IMG/VR virus record: IMGVR_UViG_3300031576_000166
Coordinates: 1-38,961 of that record
Strand: one strand, 5' to 3'
DNA: 38,961 nt
Origin: a virus
In this document: positions 24,090 to 32,191 of the stretch, one piece after another
Numbering within the stretch: position 1 is the stretch's first letter
How the letters are laid out: every line of letters starts with the position of its first letter
Notes under the pieces: generated by a model
Databases searched by the model: none
Seen by the model: the letters and a program-made list of their open reading frames with translations, nothing else
What the model was told of the DNA's origin: nothing
Translations under genes and position numbers: made by a program

Positions 24090-25680
24090 TCTGATCGAGT
24101 ATATCCGCGACGCTGACAGCTACTACCGCAGGGTCTCGCCCAGGGCCTGGCTTGGTGTAAGGTATCATCGAACTCACCGCGGTACCAGAATCGACTTCGC
24201 TGGACGGGAATGGGCGCGTCGCCTATGGGCGGATGAATCGCGCGAGATCGTGATCAAAAAGTCCAGCCAGTGCGGTATCAGTGAGTGGGCCATCTGTGAG
24301 ATGCTGTCTCGGGCTATGAACGGGTTCGGCTCGTTCTATGTGCTCCCGACCGACCATCTCGCGGGGATGTTTGTCAACAATCGAATCAATCAAAGTATCG
24401 TCCGGACGCGGCTGTATCGCCAAGGCATTCTTCGCGGTGACGCTAAGTCGGTCTTTCTCAAGCACATGTTTGGTTCGGCAATCAAGTTTGCCGGATCCAA
24501 AACGCGCACGAATTTCCATGAATTCGTAACTGACACTGTCTTGGTTGATGAGCTTGATCTCTGCGACCAAGAGAATCTCAACCTTGCCCCTGACCGACTC
24601 GGAGCTTCGAAGGATCCCAGGATTCGCAGATTCGGGAATCCCACTATCCGCGGATTCGGAATCGACGAGGCCTATTTTCAGTCAGATCAGAAGGCTTGGC
24701 ACATCAAGTGTGAATCCTGCGGTGAATTCCAGACATTGGATTGGTTTGTGAATTTCGTGGGTCAAGTGGGTAGCTCCAGCTATGAGCTTCTGGACCTTGA
24801 TTGGACGCCAGGTTCCGGTCGGGACATCCAAGCGATCTGCCGTAACTGTGGCCGTGCTTTGGATCGGCTGACAAAGGGCGAATGGGTAGCCGCGAATCCG
24901 ACTTCATCCGTGTCCGGTTATCATGTGTCGAAGCTGTTTGCCGACAGTCGGTCGCACGATGTCATGTCCGCCTTGTGGGGCGCATTTCAGGAGAGCGTGT
25001 CAAACCCATCGAAGCTTCAGCGGTTCTACAACAACGACCTGGGGGTGGCGTTTGAGGCCCCAGGCGCGAAAATATCCGAGTCCGTTCTTGCGGGGTGCGC
25101 CGGTGATGGCGTAATGCCTTCAGGGGTCGTGAGTTGTGTGGCCGGTGTCGATGTTGGGGCGCGCCTCCATGTGCACATCTCGGAACTCAAGGAGGGTCGA
25201 AGGGTCAAGCGCTTTGTCGGCACGGTCGGGAACTTTAGCGAGCTCGATTTCATCTGTCGACAGCACCGCGTTCGAAAGGGGGTGATCGACGCGATGCCCG
25301 AGACACACAAGGCGCGCGAGTTCGTTACGGCTCATCACGGATGGTTGATGTGTTTTTACGGGGAGGTGATGAAGGGCGATTACACCCTGAACCGCGAAGA
25401 CCGCACGATCACGATTGGCCGCACTGAGTCACTGGATGCGTCCTTCGAGACCTACTCTGGTGGTCGAGTAGTTCTGCCGAGGGCTTGGCGTCAGCTGGAC
25501 GGCGGGGATTTTGTATCCCAGATGGTTGCTCCGACGAGAATCTACGATGACAAACGGCAACGCTATGTCTGGAACGAGGCCGGCCGGCCGGACCATCATC
25601 GCCACGCTGACAACTACGAATACATCGCCGCTCTGCTATGTGGGTTCATGGCGGAGCCGGTGGAGCCAACTTGGGTATGA
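24025..25680 (+). CDS. terL: Large terminase subunit, GpA-like ATPase/nuclease
   Basis: 551 residues from ATG 24025. The ATPase has a Walker A variant at KKSSQCGISEW (no GKT; the lysine lies earlier, as in many terminases) and Walker B VLVDELD near residue 173. Two CxxC pairs (CESCG, CRNCG) about 30-40 residues apart may bind zinc. The nuclease domain has aspartates in VAGVDVGARLH, GVIDAMPE and ADNYEYIAALL. It packages DNA into the prohead with terS. This is among the firmest functional calls in the window. Confidence 0.9.
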   Translation: MTKVTQTLRRPPKLSKTSAKRNLIEYIRDADSYYRRVSPRAWLGVRYHRTHRGTRIDFAGREWARRLWADESREIVIKKSSQCGISEWAICEMLSRAMNGFGSFYVLPTDHLAGMFVNNRINQSIVRTRLYRQGILRGDAKSVFLKHMFGSAIKFAGSKTRTNFHEFVTDTVLVDELDLCDQENLNLAPDRLGASKDPRIRRFGNPTIRGFGIDEAYFQSDQKAWHIKCESCGEFQTLDWFVNFVGQVGSSSYELLDLDWTPGSGRDIQAICRNCGRALDRLTKGEWVAANPTSSVSGYHVSKLFADSRSHDVMSALWGAFQESVSNPSKLQRFYNNDLGVAFEAPGAKISESVLAGCAGDGVMPSGVVSCVAGVDVGARLHVHISELKEGRRVKRFVGTVGNFSELDFICRQHRVRKGVIDAMPETHKAREFVTAHHGWLMCFYGEVMKGDYTLNREDRTITIGRTESLDASFETYSGGRVVLPRAWRQLDGGDFVSQMVAPTRIYDDKRQRYVWNEAGRPDHHRHADNYEYIAALLCGFMAEPVEPTWV

Positions 25681-25709
25681 CGGTGTTCTCACATTTCGCT
25701 ATTTGAGTA

Positions 25710-25738
25710 TTGACAGCATGTCAACTTGTGCAAACTTA
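25710..25738 (+). promoter_or_regulatory. Palindrome and possible late promoter ahead of the portal gene
   Basis: TTGACA-GCA-TGTCAA (25710-25724) is a perfect 6-bp inverted repeat whose left arm is a -35 consensus. A poor -10 (AACTTA) follows at 25733-25738. It could be an operator over a promoter for the head genes. Confidence 0.4.
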
Positions 25739-25745
25739 AGACAGC

Positions 25746-27935
25746 GTGGGACTCGTAGATCGCTTGCGCTCAAATCTTCCGAAGTGGCTTCGCCCGGGAA
25801 TCGTACCAGAAAAGATTCCTACTTCTTCCCCTTCCGTTAAAGAAGACCGCACTGCATCGCTTCGCGCTCGTGATTACGCGGACGACGCGCCTCCACAACT
25901 ATTCGATATTACCGCCGACGCGCGGACGGAACGCGTCGATGCAAACATCGCCATCATCACAAGGATTGTGACCGGCGCCGTGGCGCACTTACCCATAGAT
26001 GTCAGCCGTGTTGTCAATGACGGGGGAAAACTTTCGTACGAGGAAGACAACTCACATCCGGCCGCTGAGCTTTTACGGATCCCGAATTTCTATCACATGA
26101 CCTCAGAGGTGATATCGGACATCGTCCAGTCCTTGGTTCTCTGTGGGAATTCTTACACTGCCATCGAGAAGAAAGGCGGACAAACGATCCTGGAACTGTG
26201 GCCGCTTGAGCCGTCGAAGGTTGAGATAGCTCTGGATCGGGAAAGTGGATTGCCCCTTGGATACCACTATGAACGATTTGGGTTCGGCAAGCCACGCATC
26301 TCGTACGCCCTCGATGAGCTCTTACATATTCGACTTTGGAATGTGAACGACCGTTGGTATGGCCGCTCTGGAGTACAGTCCGTCCACTCAAAGATCATGT
26401 TGAATTGGTATGTCGATAGGTATAACAACGGGTTCTTTCGGAACGGGGCCGGTGTCACAAAGGCCCTCTTTCCCAGTGAATCCATGAGCGCTGAAGAGCG
26501 TGAGATAACCGAGAAGGCGCTACGCGGGCGGAGTTCCCCTGAGAATTTTGGAAAGATTGTTGTCATGCCGGTCGGCGGGGACATCAAGAACATCGGCAGT
26601 GAACAGAAAGACCTGTCATTCCTTGAACTGCTCCAAAATAATCGAGAACAAATTCTTGCTGTCTTTGGCATACCGCCCTTTCTCGCTGGCGTCATGGAGT
26701 TCGCCAATTACGCGAACGCGCTTGTGCAAGAGCAGTCATTCTGGCGACACACGATTAAGCCACTCTGTGAGATTATTTCACAGTCGATGACGCGGCAGAT
26801 CATTTGGCAACACTTCGACCGGGAGCATGTGTTCCGATTTGACTTCTCGGGAGTTGACGCACTACGCCCCGACGAGCTGGCGCGCGCGCAGACCGACGCG
26901 ATACTTGTCAGGTCCGGAATTGTGACAATCAATGAAGCTCGGCGGAGCCGCAACATGGATCCCGTCGACTGGGGCGATGAACCGATACTACAGCTACTCA
27001 ACCCCATTGCTCCTGGAGCGGCCACCGATGGGACACAGGAAGTCGATCCAAATAAAGAGGCGAAGTCCGACCTCTTTGTCGGGCCGCCGTTCGTGCGAAG
27101 GTCTGCGCCACAAACGCCAAGGGCTATTAAGTGGAAGGCGTTCGATCAGCGTGTCAGGAAAGAAGAGATCCGCTTTTCGCGCATAATAGCCGAATACTTT
27201 CAGGGTCAAGGCGCCCGTGTAATAGAACGCCTGGACAAGTTCACAGCGAACGGGAAATTCATGGCCGCCATAATGATCGCCATGAAGGATGCGCCGGATA
27301 GCCCCGATCCGATTTTCCCTGTCGGAGATGAGGATGTGATTCTCGAACGGTCCGTTATACCAGCTTTTCGCTCCACCATTGGACGCGCGGGCACAGACGC
27401 GATAACGGATATCGGGGTGAGCGCGTCATTCAATGTGAACAATCCCTCGGTCTCCGGCGCCGTGTCACAGTTCTTTAACCGCATCCGGAACATCAACGAC
27501 ACCTCGTACGAGATCATCAAAGGCATCCTACGCCAAGCGAATGACGAGGGCTGGTCTATTGAACGCATCCAGAAGGAATTGCGGCGCAATTTTCTGGAGT
27601 TCTCGCGTGAGCGGGCAGTGCGCATAGCGCGCACCGAAATGACGGGTGTTGTGAACCGTGGGACGATTATCGCCTATGAACAAATTGGCGTCGAAACAAA
27701 GGAATGGCTTGCCACGCAGGACGAAGTAACGCGCGACTCGCACGCGGCCGCTGACGGAGAGGTAGTGCCAATCGATCAACCATTTATCCGCACAGGTTAT
27801 CCGATGGATGCGCCCGGCGATCCCACTGCACCGCCGGGGCAGGTCATAAATTGTCGCTGTGCGGTCACAGCAGGAGAGGAGAAAAGGTTCCCTATAAGAC
27901 ATCCGGAACAGATCTTGAGCTTAAGCACAAACTAA
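25746..27935 (+). CDS. Portal protein fused to a MuF-like head protein
   Basis: 729 residues from GTG 25746; an in-frame TAA at 25737 excludes an earlier start. Residues about 1-430 match the HK97-type portal pattern (ISDIVQSLVLCGNSYTAI, then LLHIRLWN, then FGIPPFLAGV). The C-terminal 240 residues carry a MuF-like domain: ERAVRIARTEMTGVVNRGT and the ending INCRCAVT. MuF proteins normally are a separate gene after the portal; fusion into one chain is unusual and would fix the MuF domain at 12 copies per vertex. Confidence 0.85.
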   Translation: MGLVDRLRSNLPKWLRPGIVPEKIPTSSPSVKEDRTASLRARDYADDAPPQLFDITADARTERVDANIAIITRIVTGAVAHLPIDVSRVVNDGGKLSYEEDNSHPAAELLRIPNFYHMTSEVISDIVQSLVLCGNSYTAIEKKGGQTILELWPLEPSKVEIALDRESGLPLGYHYERFGFGKPRISYALDELLHIRLWNVNDRWYGRSGVQSVHSKIMLNWYVDRYNNGFFRNGAGVTKALFPSESMSAEEREITEKALRGRSSPENFGKIVVMPVGGDIKNIGSEQKDLSFLELLQNNREQILAVFGIPPFLAGVMEFANYANALVQEQSFWRHTIKPLCEIISQSMTRQIIWQHFDREHVFRFDFSGVDALRPDELARAQTDAILVRSGIVTINEARRSRNMDPVDWGDEPILQLLNPIAPGAATDGTQEVDPNKEAKSDLFVGPPFVRRSAPQTPRAIKWKAFDQRVRKEEIRFSRIIAEYFQGQGARVIERLDKFTANGKFMAAIMIAMKDAPDSPDPIFPVGDEDVILERSVIPAFRSTIGRAGTDAITDIGVSASFNVNNPSVSGAVSQFFNRIRNINDTSYEIIKGILRQANDEGWSIERIQKELRRNFLEFSRERAVRIARTEMTGVVNRGTIIAYEQIGVETKEWLATQDEVTRDSHAAADGEVVPIDQPFIRTGYPMDAPGDPTAPPGQVINCRCAVTAGEEKRFPIRHPEQILSLSTN
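27872..27889 (+). promoter_or_regulatory. Shine-Dalgarno plus GTT start of the protease-capsid gene
   Basis: A doubled site AGGAGAGGAG (27872-27881) is followed after 5 bases by GTT 27887-27889. The only other in-frame start is TTG 27851, 36 bases upstream. Confidence 0.7.
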
Positions 27936-30022
27936 GCCAGCCGTTTGAATTCAAGTCGCTCACGGATGAGTCAGATGGCTCGTTGATAGTTGAGGGCTGG
28001 GCGTCGACACGGGCAATTGACTCCTACAATGAAATCGTCGAACCAGAGTCCTTCCGAAGCTCACTGAATGAGTATCTCGAGAAGGCCATTGTGCTCTTCA
28101 TGCACAGGTTCTTCGATGCGCCAATTGGCAAGACCCTGTCGGCGGAGATCCGCGAAGATGGCCTCTGGGTTCGGGTAAAGATACTCGCGACGGACCTCGG
28201 TAAAGACATCATCCTGCTCATCAAAGAGGGGGTGATTCGCTCGTTTTCCATCGGCTATCAGGAGCGCAAGGTTGAGGAGAATTCGGAAACCAAGACACGC
28301 CGAATTCTCGACCTGCGGTTAATGGAAATCTCGGTCGTGAATCTGGGCGCGAATTTCGGGGCGGTATTCTCAGAAGCGAAATCCAAAGGACTGTCATTAA
28401 AACATCTACAACCCTCTGAGTTCTCAGAGACATCACGGAAAGGGAATCTGGTTGACCACGAAGTAAGAGACGCAATCAAGCGCACCGAAGAGACGGTCGG
28501 AGGGTTTCGTAGCTCTCTGGAAACTGTCTCAGGCGATGTGCAGAGGTTAGGGAAGAATCTGAACGATCAGGGAGCCCTGCTTCGGCAGGTTCAGGAAAAG
28601 GCAGACGCGTTGAGCAAGGGCGCTATCACGCCCGCTGAGTTCAAGGCCTTCACGGAGAAGGTCGGCGCAGTCATTCTTAAGCTCGAAGAGAGCATAAATT
28701 CCGCAAAGGGCGCGGAGAATGTCCGCAAGGTGCGCTACGCCGTGAAGGATTGGCGCGGGATGGCGGATATTCCGTGGCTCCGAAAAGACGACGGTTCACC
28801 GCTCTCAGCGATGGAGCAAAAGGCCTACCGGCTTTTCCAAGCTCCCGTCAATTTCGAAGACAGCGAAGATGGCCACCTGCTAAAGATGACGCGTGACTTG
28901 CACGATGTCGTCGCGGTCGTCGACGCGTACATGCGCGGGAAAAAGACACCGGGCTACGCTATTCAGCGCCTGAAGTCCTTTCAGGATTTGAAAAAGCTGG
29001 TGGGATACTTCGACAGCGAATTCGCCGAAAAGGCCATGTTCTCAACGGGCGTGGGGCTTGGCGACGAATGGGTGCCGATATTTCAATCGGGCAATCTCAT
29101 CGAGTTTCTCCGGCTCGAACCGGGGTTGTTCAATCGTATCCCGGCCTTCGACATGCCGTCACAACCATATGACTGGCCTCTGTTGATTGGGGGCGCGACT
29201 ACATATCGCGGCTTTGAAGCGGCCGTGAATAATCCGACGCAAGCCACGGCTTCTAACCTAAGCACAGCTAAGGTAACCTTGTCCGCGGAGCCTTTTATCA
29301 CGCGCATCCCGTGTTCGCCGGACATGGTTGAAGATTCGGTGGTTTCAATTTTTGAGGAGATTCGCAAGGAGATCGTTCGTTCGCAGGCCGAGGCCTATGA
29401 TGCGTCGATCCTGAATGGTGACACGACCGCGACACATCGTGACACCGGCCGGTCGTACACAGCGGTAAATGTGGAATCGGCTTTCATGGGCTTGCGCTAT
29501 CTGGCCATCGACACCGCCGGGTCGTCGTTTGACACGGCCTCGACAACCGCCGGAGTAGGCGACGCCACCACGGCCTTCGTTGCGAAGGATGTGCGTTATC
29601 TGCGGAAGCTGATGGGTGTCGCAGGGGCGGATCCAAGTAAGGTCTTGTATGTGTGCAATCTCGACACATGGTTCCAGGCGCTGAACTTCAGCGAGGTCAC
29701 CAAGGCCAACGAGTTCGGCAATCCGTCAACCTGGCTAAGCGGTGTGCTCCCGGGCTTGGACGGTGTGGAAATCTTCATCACCTCCAAGATTTCCAACACG
29801 CTGAACGGTTCTGGTGTGGATGCTGGAGGAACGAAGACGGGTATTCTCGCGCTCCGGCCGAGTTCGTTCAAGTGGGCGTCACGGCGCGGGCTGACCGTTG
29901 AGTTCGAGAAGGATCTTCTCGCCCAGCAGTGGAATTTCGTGGCCACGAGCCGGAAGCAACTCAAGAAGTTGGCCGCGGCGGCAGACAGAGTTGTCGCCTA
30001 CGGATTCAACATCACGCCATAA
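27887..30022 (+). CDS. Prohead protease fused to HK97-type major capsid protein, GTT start
   Basis: 711 residues from GTT 27887, giving the N-terminus VPYKTSG, similar to the MPYKT-like start of HK97-type proteases. Residues about 12-165 are the serine protease: SDGSLIVEGWAST, the catalytic histidine in FMHRF and the catalytic serine in RSFSIGY. A helical, charged region follows (about 180-290) and may act as scaffold or delta domain. The rest is the capsid protein, with the LRLEPGLFNRIPA and PCSPDMVED segments and a C-terminal LLAQQWNFVA. One chain for protease, scaffold and capsid would require self-cleavage during maturation. Confidence 0.85.
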   Translation, partial: VPYKTSGTDLELKHKLSQPFEFKSLTDESDGSLIVEGWASTRAIDSYNEIVEPESFRSSLNEYLEKAIVLFMHRFFDAPIGKTLSAEIREDGLWVRVKILATDLGKDIILLIKEGVIRSFSIGYQERKVEENSETKTRRILDLRLMEISVVNLGANFGAVFSEAKSKGLSLKHLQPSEFSETSRKGNLVDHEVRDAIKRTEETVGGFRSSLETVSGDVQRLGKNLNDQGALLRQVQEKADALSKGAITPAEFKAFTEKVGAVILKLEESINSAKGAENVRKVRYAVKDWRGMADIPWLRKDDGSPLSAMEQKAYRLFQAPVNFEDSEDGHLLKMTRDLHDVVAVVDAYMRGKKTPGYAIQRLKSFQDLKKLVGYFDSEFAEKAMFSTGVGLGDEWVPIFQSGNLIEFLRLEPGLFNRIPAFDMPSQPYDWPLLIGGATTYRGFEAAVNNPTQATASNLSTAKVTLSAEPFITRIPCSPDMVEDSVVSIFEEIRKEIVRSQAEAYDASILNGDTTATHRDTGRSYTAVNVESAFMGLRYLAIDTAGSSFDTASTTAGVGDATTAFVAKDVRYLRKLMGVAGADPSKVLYVCNLDTWFQALNFSEVTKANEFGNPSTWLSGVLPGLDGVEIFITSKISNTLNGSGVDAGGTKTGILALRPSSFKWASRRGLTVEFEKDLLAQQWNFVATSRKQLKKLAAAADRVVAYGFNITP

Positions 30023-30056
30023 GTGGCGCATTGAGTTCGCGGACAAAGTATGAAAC

Positions 30057-30128
30057 TGCGGGATGGAGCAGTGGTAGCTCATCGGGATAACCTCCCGAAG
30101 GTCGTCGGTTCGATTCCGACTCCCGCTT
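30057..30128 (+). tRNA. Initiator-like tRNA with anticodon AAC (reads GUU)
   Basis: A full cloverleaf folds: acceptor G2-A7 (30058-30063) with T66-C71 (30121-30126), D stem GAGC/GCTC (30066-30069, 30077-30080), anticodon stem TCGGG/CCCGA (30082-30086, 30094-30098), loop ATAACCT with T33 at 30088, T stem GTCGG/CCGAC and loop TTCGATT (30109-30115). The anticodon is AAC (30089-30091). Bacterial initiator features are present: A11:T24, three G:C pairs 29-31:39-41, G2:C71-C3:G70-G4:C69, and no pair at 1:72 (T1, T72). By hand about 58 of 72 positions agree with E. coli tRNA-fMet as I remember it. No CCA is encoded. C37 and T73 are unusual. ValRS may charge it, given A35 and C36. Confidence 0.88.
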
Positions 30129-30158
30129 GCAAATTCTGAAAGGAGAAGGAGAAAGAGC

Positions 30159-30431
30159 ATGGCCACAGGATTGACAAAGGCGCTTGGCGCAATCGCGCTT
30201 AAGTGCACGCTCGTAGCCGGGGCCGCTGCAAATGCGGACATTGCCGTCACTGGCATTGCAGTCGAAGACACAATCATCGGTGTGATTCATTTGGAGGGAA
30301 CAGCGACCTACGCCGCCCCCGCTGACAGGTTGTCGGAAGCGTCAATCACATCGGCCGGGAATATCCAGCTGACAACGACTAACACGACCGGCGATTTTCT
30401 GCTGTTGCTTTGGCACGACGCGTCGCTTTAA
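30159..30431 (+). CDS. Small capsid-associated protein, possible decoration protein
   Basis: 90 residues, with AAGGAG-type sites 12-20 bases before ATG 30159. Beta-rich and Ala/Thr-rich (TGIAVEDTIIGVIHLEG, then a C-terminal LLLLWHDASL). It lies directly after the capsid gene and the tRNA, the usual place of a head decoration or stabilising protein. The family is not recognised. Confidence 0.6.
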   Translation: MATGLTKALGAIALKCTLVAGAAANADIAVTGIAVEDTIIGVIHLEGTATYAAPADRLSEASITSAGNIQLTTTNTTGDFLLLLWHDASL

Positions 30432-30499
30432 CCGGCGTTGACTGAAACCGCGGGCGGGTGTCGCGGGGCGCCCGCCCACTTATACGAAAGAGGAACTCT

Positions 30500-30712
30500 A
30501 TGCCAGCGATATTGAAATTCAAGGCGACGGAGACAATGCGGTACTACCACCCACATTGTGAGTGTGATGGCGCGCAGATTGAAGTAGACGACGCAGAGGG
30601 CGCCCGTCTGTTGCAAACCTTCCCTGAAAATTTCGTCGCAGTGCCACGCGGGAAGGCCGAAGGCGCGTCGCCGAAGAACAAGGCCGAAGGCGCGTCGCCG
30701 AGCAATAAGTAA
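30500..30712 (+). CDS. Small head-region protein with repeated C-terminus
   Basis: 70 residues from ATG 30500 with AAAGAGG 6 bases upstream. The core (MRYYHPHCECDGAQIEVDDAEGARLLQTFPENF) resembles the short proteins often found between capsid and connector genes. The C-terminus carries two copies of KAEGASPxN from a 27-bp period DNA repeat (30653-30674 and 30680-30701 identical over 22 bases). Confidence 0.6.
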   Translation: MPAILKFKATETMRYYHPHCECDGAQIEVDDAEGARLLQTFPENFVAVPRGKAEGASPKNKAEGASPSNK

Positions 30713-30718
30713 GCGCGT

Positions 30719-31330
30719 ATGCCCCTCGATAACACGATCGCTCTCATAACGGTCGACCGCTATCTGCTCTACTCGGGAGAAACGGTGAATGACCCCGGCG
30801 CCCCGAACGAAAGGATTGAGCAATTTATCAATGCCGCGTCGCGCCACATCATCACTGAAAGCGGGCGTAAGTTTGTGACACCCGCGAGCGCAATCGTTGA
30901 GCTATTCAGTGGAGATGGAATGGGTGATTACTTTGCGGCACACAATCCAATCGGCGCCACTCCCGCGCCGATCCTCGAGGTGTACGAGGGCCCAACATCC
31001 GGCTGGAAGAATGTCGCCACGGTTTACAATCAAGTGTTTGCCTATAGCTCTGACCGCGGCCATGTCTACTTCACCGACGGTAATGTGTTCAGTCGGGGTG
31101 AGCGGAATTACCGCCTGACATACAGTTACGGCTGGACGCTCGCGCTAATGCCACAGGACATTCAGTCGGCCTGTTGCATGATTGTTGACTGGCTCAAGCT
31201 CCAAGCGGACAAGCTCGGCGTATCATCGGAGACCTTCGGCGACAACTCACGCAATTACGCGCAGGATGGAGCGCATGGCTTCCCTGACCATGTGTGGGGA
31301 ATCATTCGGAGGTATCGTCGTCATGGCTGA
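30719..31330 (+). CDS. Head-tail connector protein, gp6-like
   Basis: 203 residues. The N-terminal region (ERIEQFINAASRHIITESGRKF) and the later QSACCMIVDWLKLQADK helix match the HK97 gp6-type connector pattern; the sequence GRKF followed by a strand-rich middle is typical. It overlaps the next gene by 7 bases. It should form the ring between portal and tail. Confidence 0.75.
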   Translation: MPLDNTIALITVDRYLLYSGETVNDPGAPNERIEQFINAASRHIITESGRKFVTPASAIVELFSGDGMGDYFAAHNPIGATPAPILEVYEGPTSGWKNVATVYNQVFAYSSDRGHVYFTDGNVFSRGERNYRLTYSYGWTLALMPQDIQSACCMIVDWLKLQADKLGVSSETFGDNSRNYAQDGAHGFPDHVWGIIRRYRRHG

Positions 31331-31730
31331 GATACGCATTTCATTCCCGGGCGGCGAGTTCAGATCGCCCCTTGTGGACAAGCTCGGTCGCAACTTGACC
31401 AAACAGCTCAAGATCGCCATCCGGCGCATTGGCGTGAAGCTCGAACGACAGAGCAAGAAGAATTTATCGGGGCCATCGCATACGCGCTTTCCGGGAAATC
31501 CGAATCCATTCCCAGGTGTGCTCACCGGCCGCCTGCGTCAATCGGTTACTGCACAGTTTTCAGACGAGGGCTTGACCGTTCGTGTCGGTCCGGACACGGT
31601 GTACGCGCGCGCGCAGGAGTACGGTATGGACACTATTCCGGCGCGTCCGTATCTCGGACCCGCTCTGACTGAGAAGCTGGAAGAAATTCGCGCAGATTTG
31701 CGGGGAGTCATTGGGGAGGCGCTCAGATAA
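31324..31730 (+). CDS. HK97 gp10-like tail completion protein
   Basis: 135 residues from ATG 31324 with GGAGG upstream. Motifs of the family are visible: IRRIGVKLERQSKKNL, TGRLRQSVTAQF, VYARAQEYG and ARPYLGPAL near the C-terminus. It overlaps the next gene by 1 base (TAATG). It probably fits between connector and tail tube. Confidence 0.85.
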
Positions 31731-32188
31731 TGTCCATTCGCGCTGACATCTTTGCGTCTCTTGCGAGTAAGCTCACGGAGCTCACGACGGCGAGCGGGTA
31801 TCCTGTGGCCGTGCAGAAGACAGGAATGTTCGATATCAATGCGCTTGAATTGGAGCGTGACAAGTCCCCTATGCTCATCGCCATAGATACCGGCGCGGAG
31901 CAACTGCAAGTAGCCGACGCGACGCATCATCGATTCACGACAGATGTGACATTCCGCGGTATTGTACGAGCCAATGAAAAGGCTTCAATCCAGTCCCTGA
32001 TCATCGACCTGTCGGCCACAATCAAACAATTCATCCACGGCAACAAAGGCGCGGGGTTGCATCCTCAGGTTCTGGATTTTCAATTTGTCGAATCAGTTTT
32101 CATGCAATTCGACGCAGAGAAACGCGAGAGTGCAGACATCGCTGTACGCGCGAGAATCATTTACTGGACAGCCGTGGGAGCATTTTAA
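31730..32188 (+). CDS. Tail terminator-like protein
   Basis: 152 residues from ATG 31730 with GGGGAGG upstream. The order (after the gp10-like gene, before the tube protein), size, and a beta strand ending such as RARIIYWT fit a tail terminator of the gpU type. The following gene has a similar length and build. Confidence 0.55.
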   Translation: MSIRADIFASLASKLTELTTASGYPVAVQKTGMFDINALELERDKSPMLIAIDTGAEQLQVADATHHRFTTDVTFRGIVRANEKASIQSLIIDLSATIKQFIHGNKGAGLHPQVLDFQFVESVFMQFDAEKRESADIAVRARIIYWTAVGAF

Positions 32189-32191
32189 GCG

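Noticed and set aside
30057-30128. Ordinary elongator tRNA-Val (AAC)
   Set aside because: A11:T24, the three G:C pairs and the unpaired 1:72 position point to an initiator type; elongators need a closed 1:72 pair to bind EF-Tu well.
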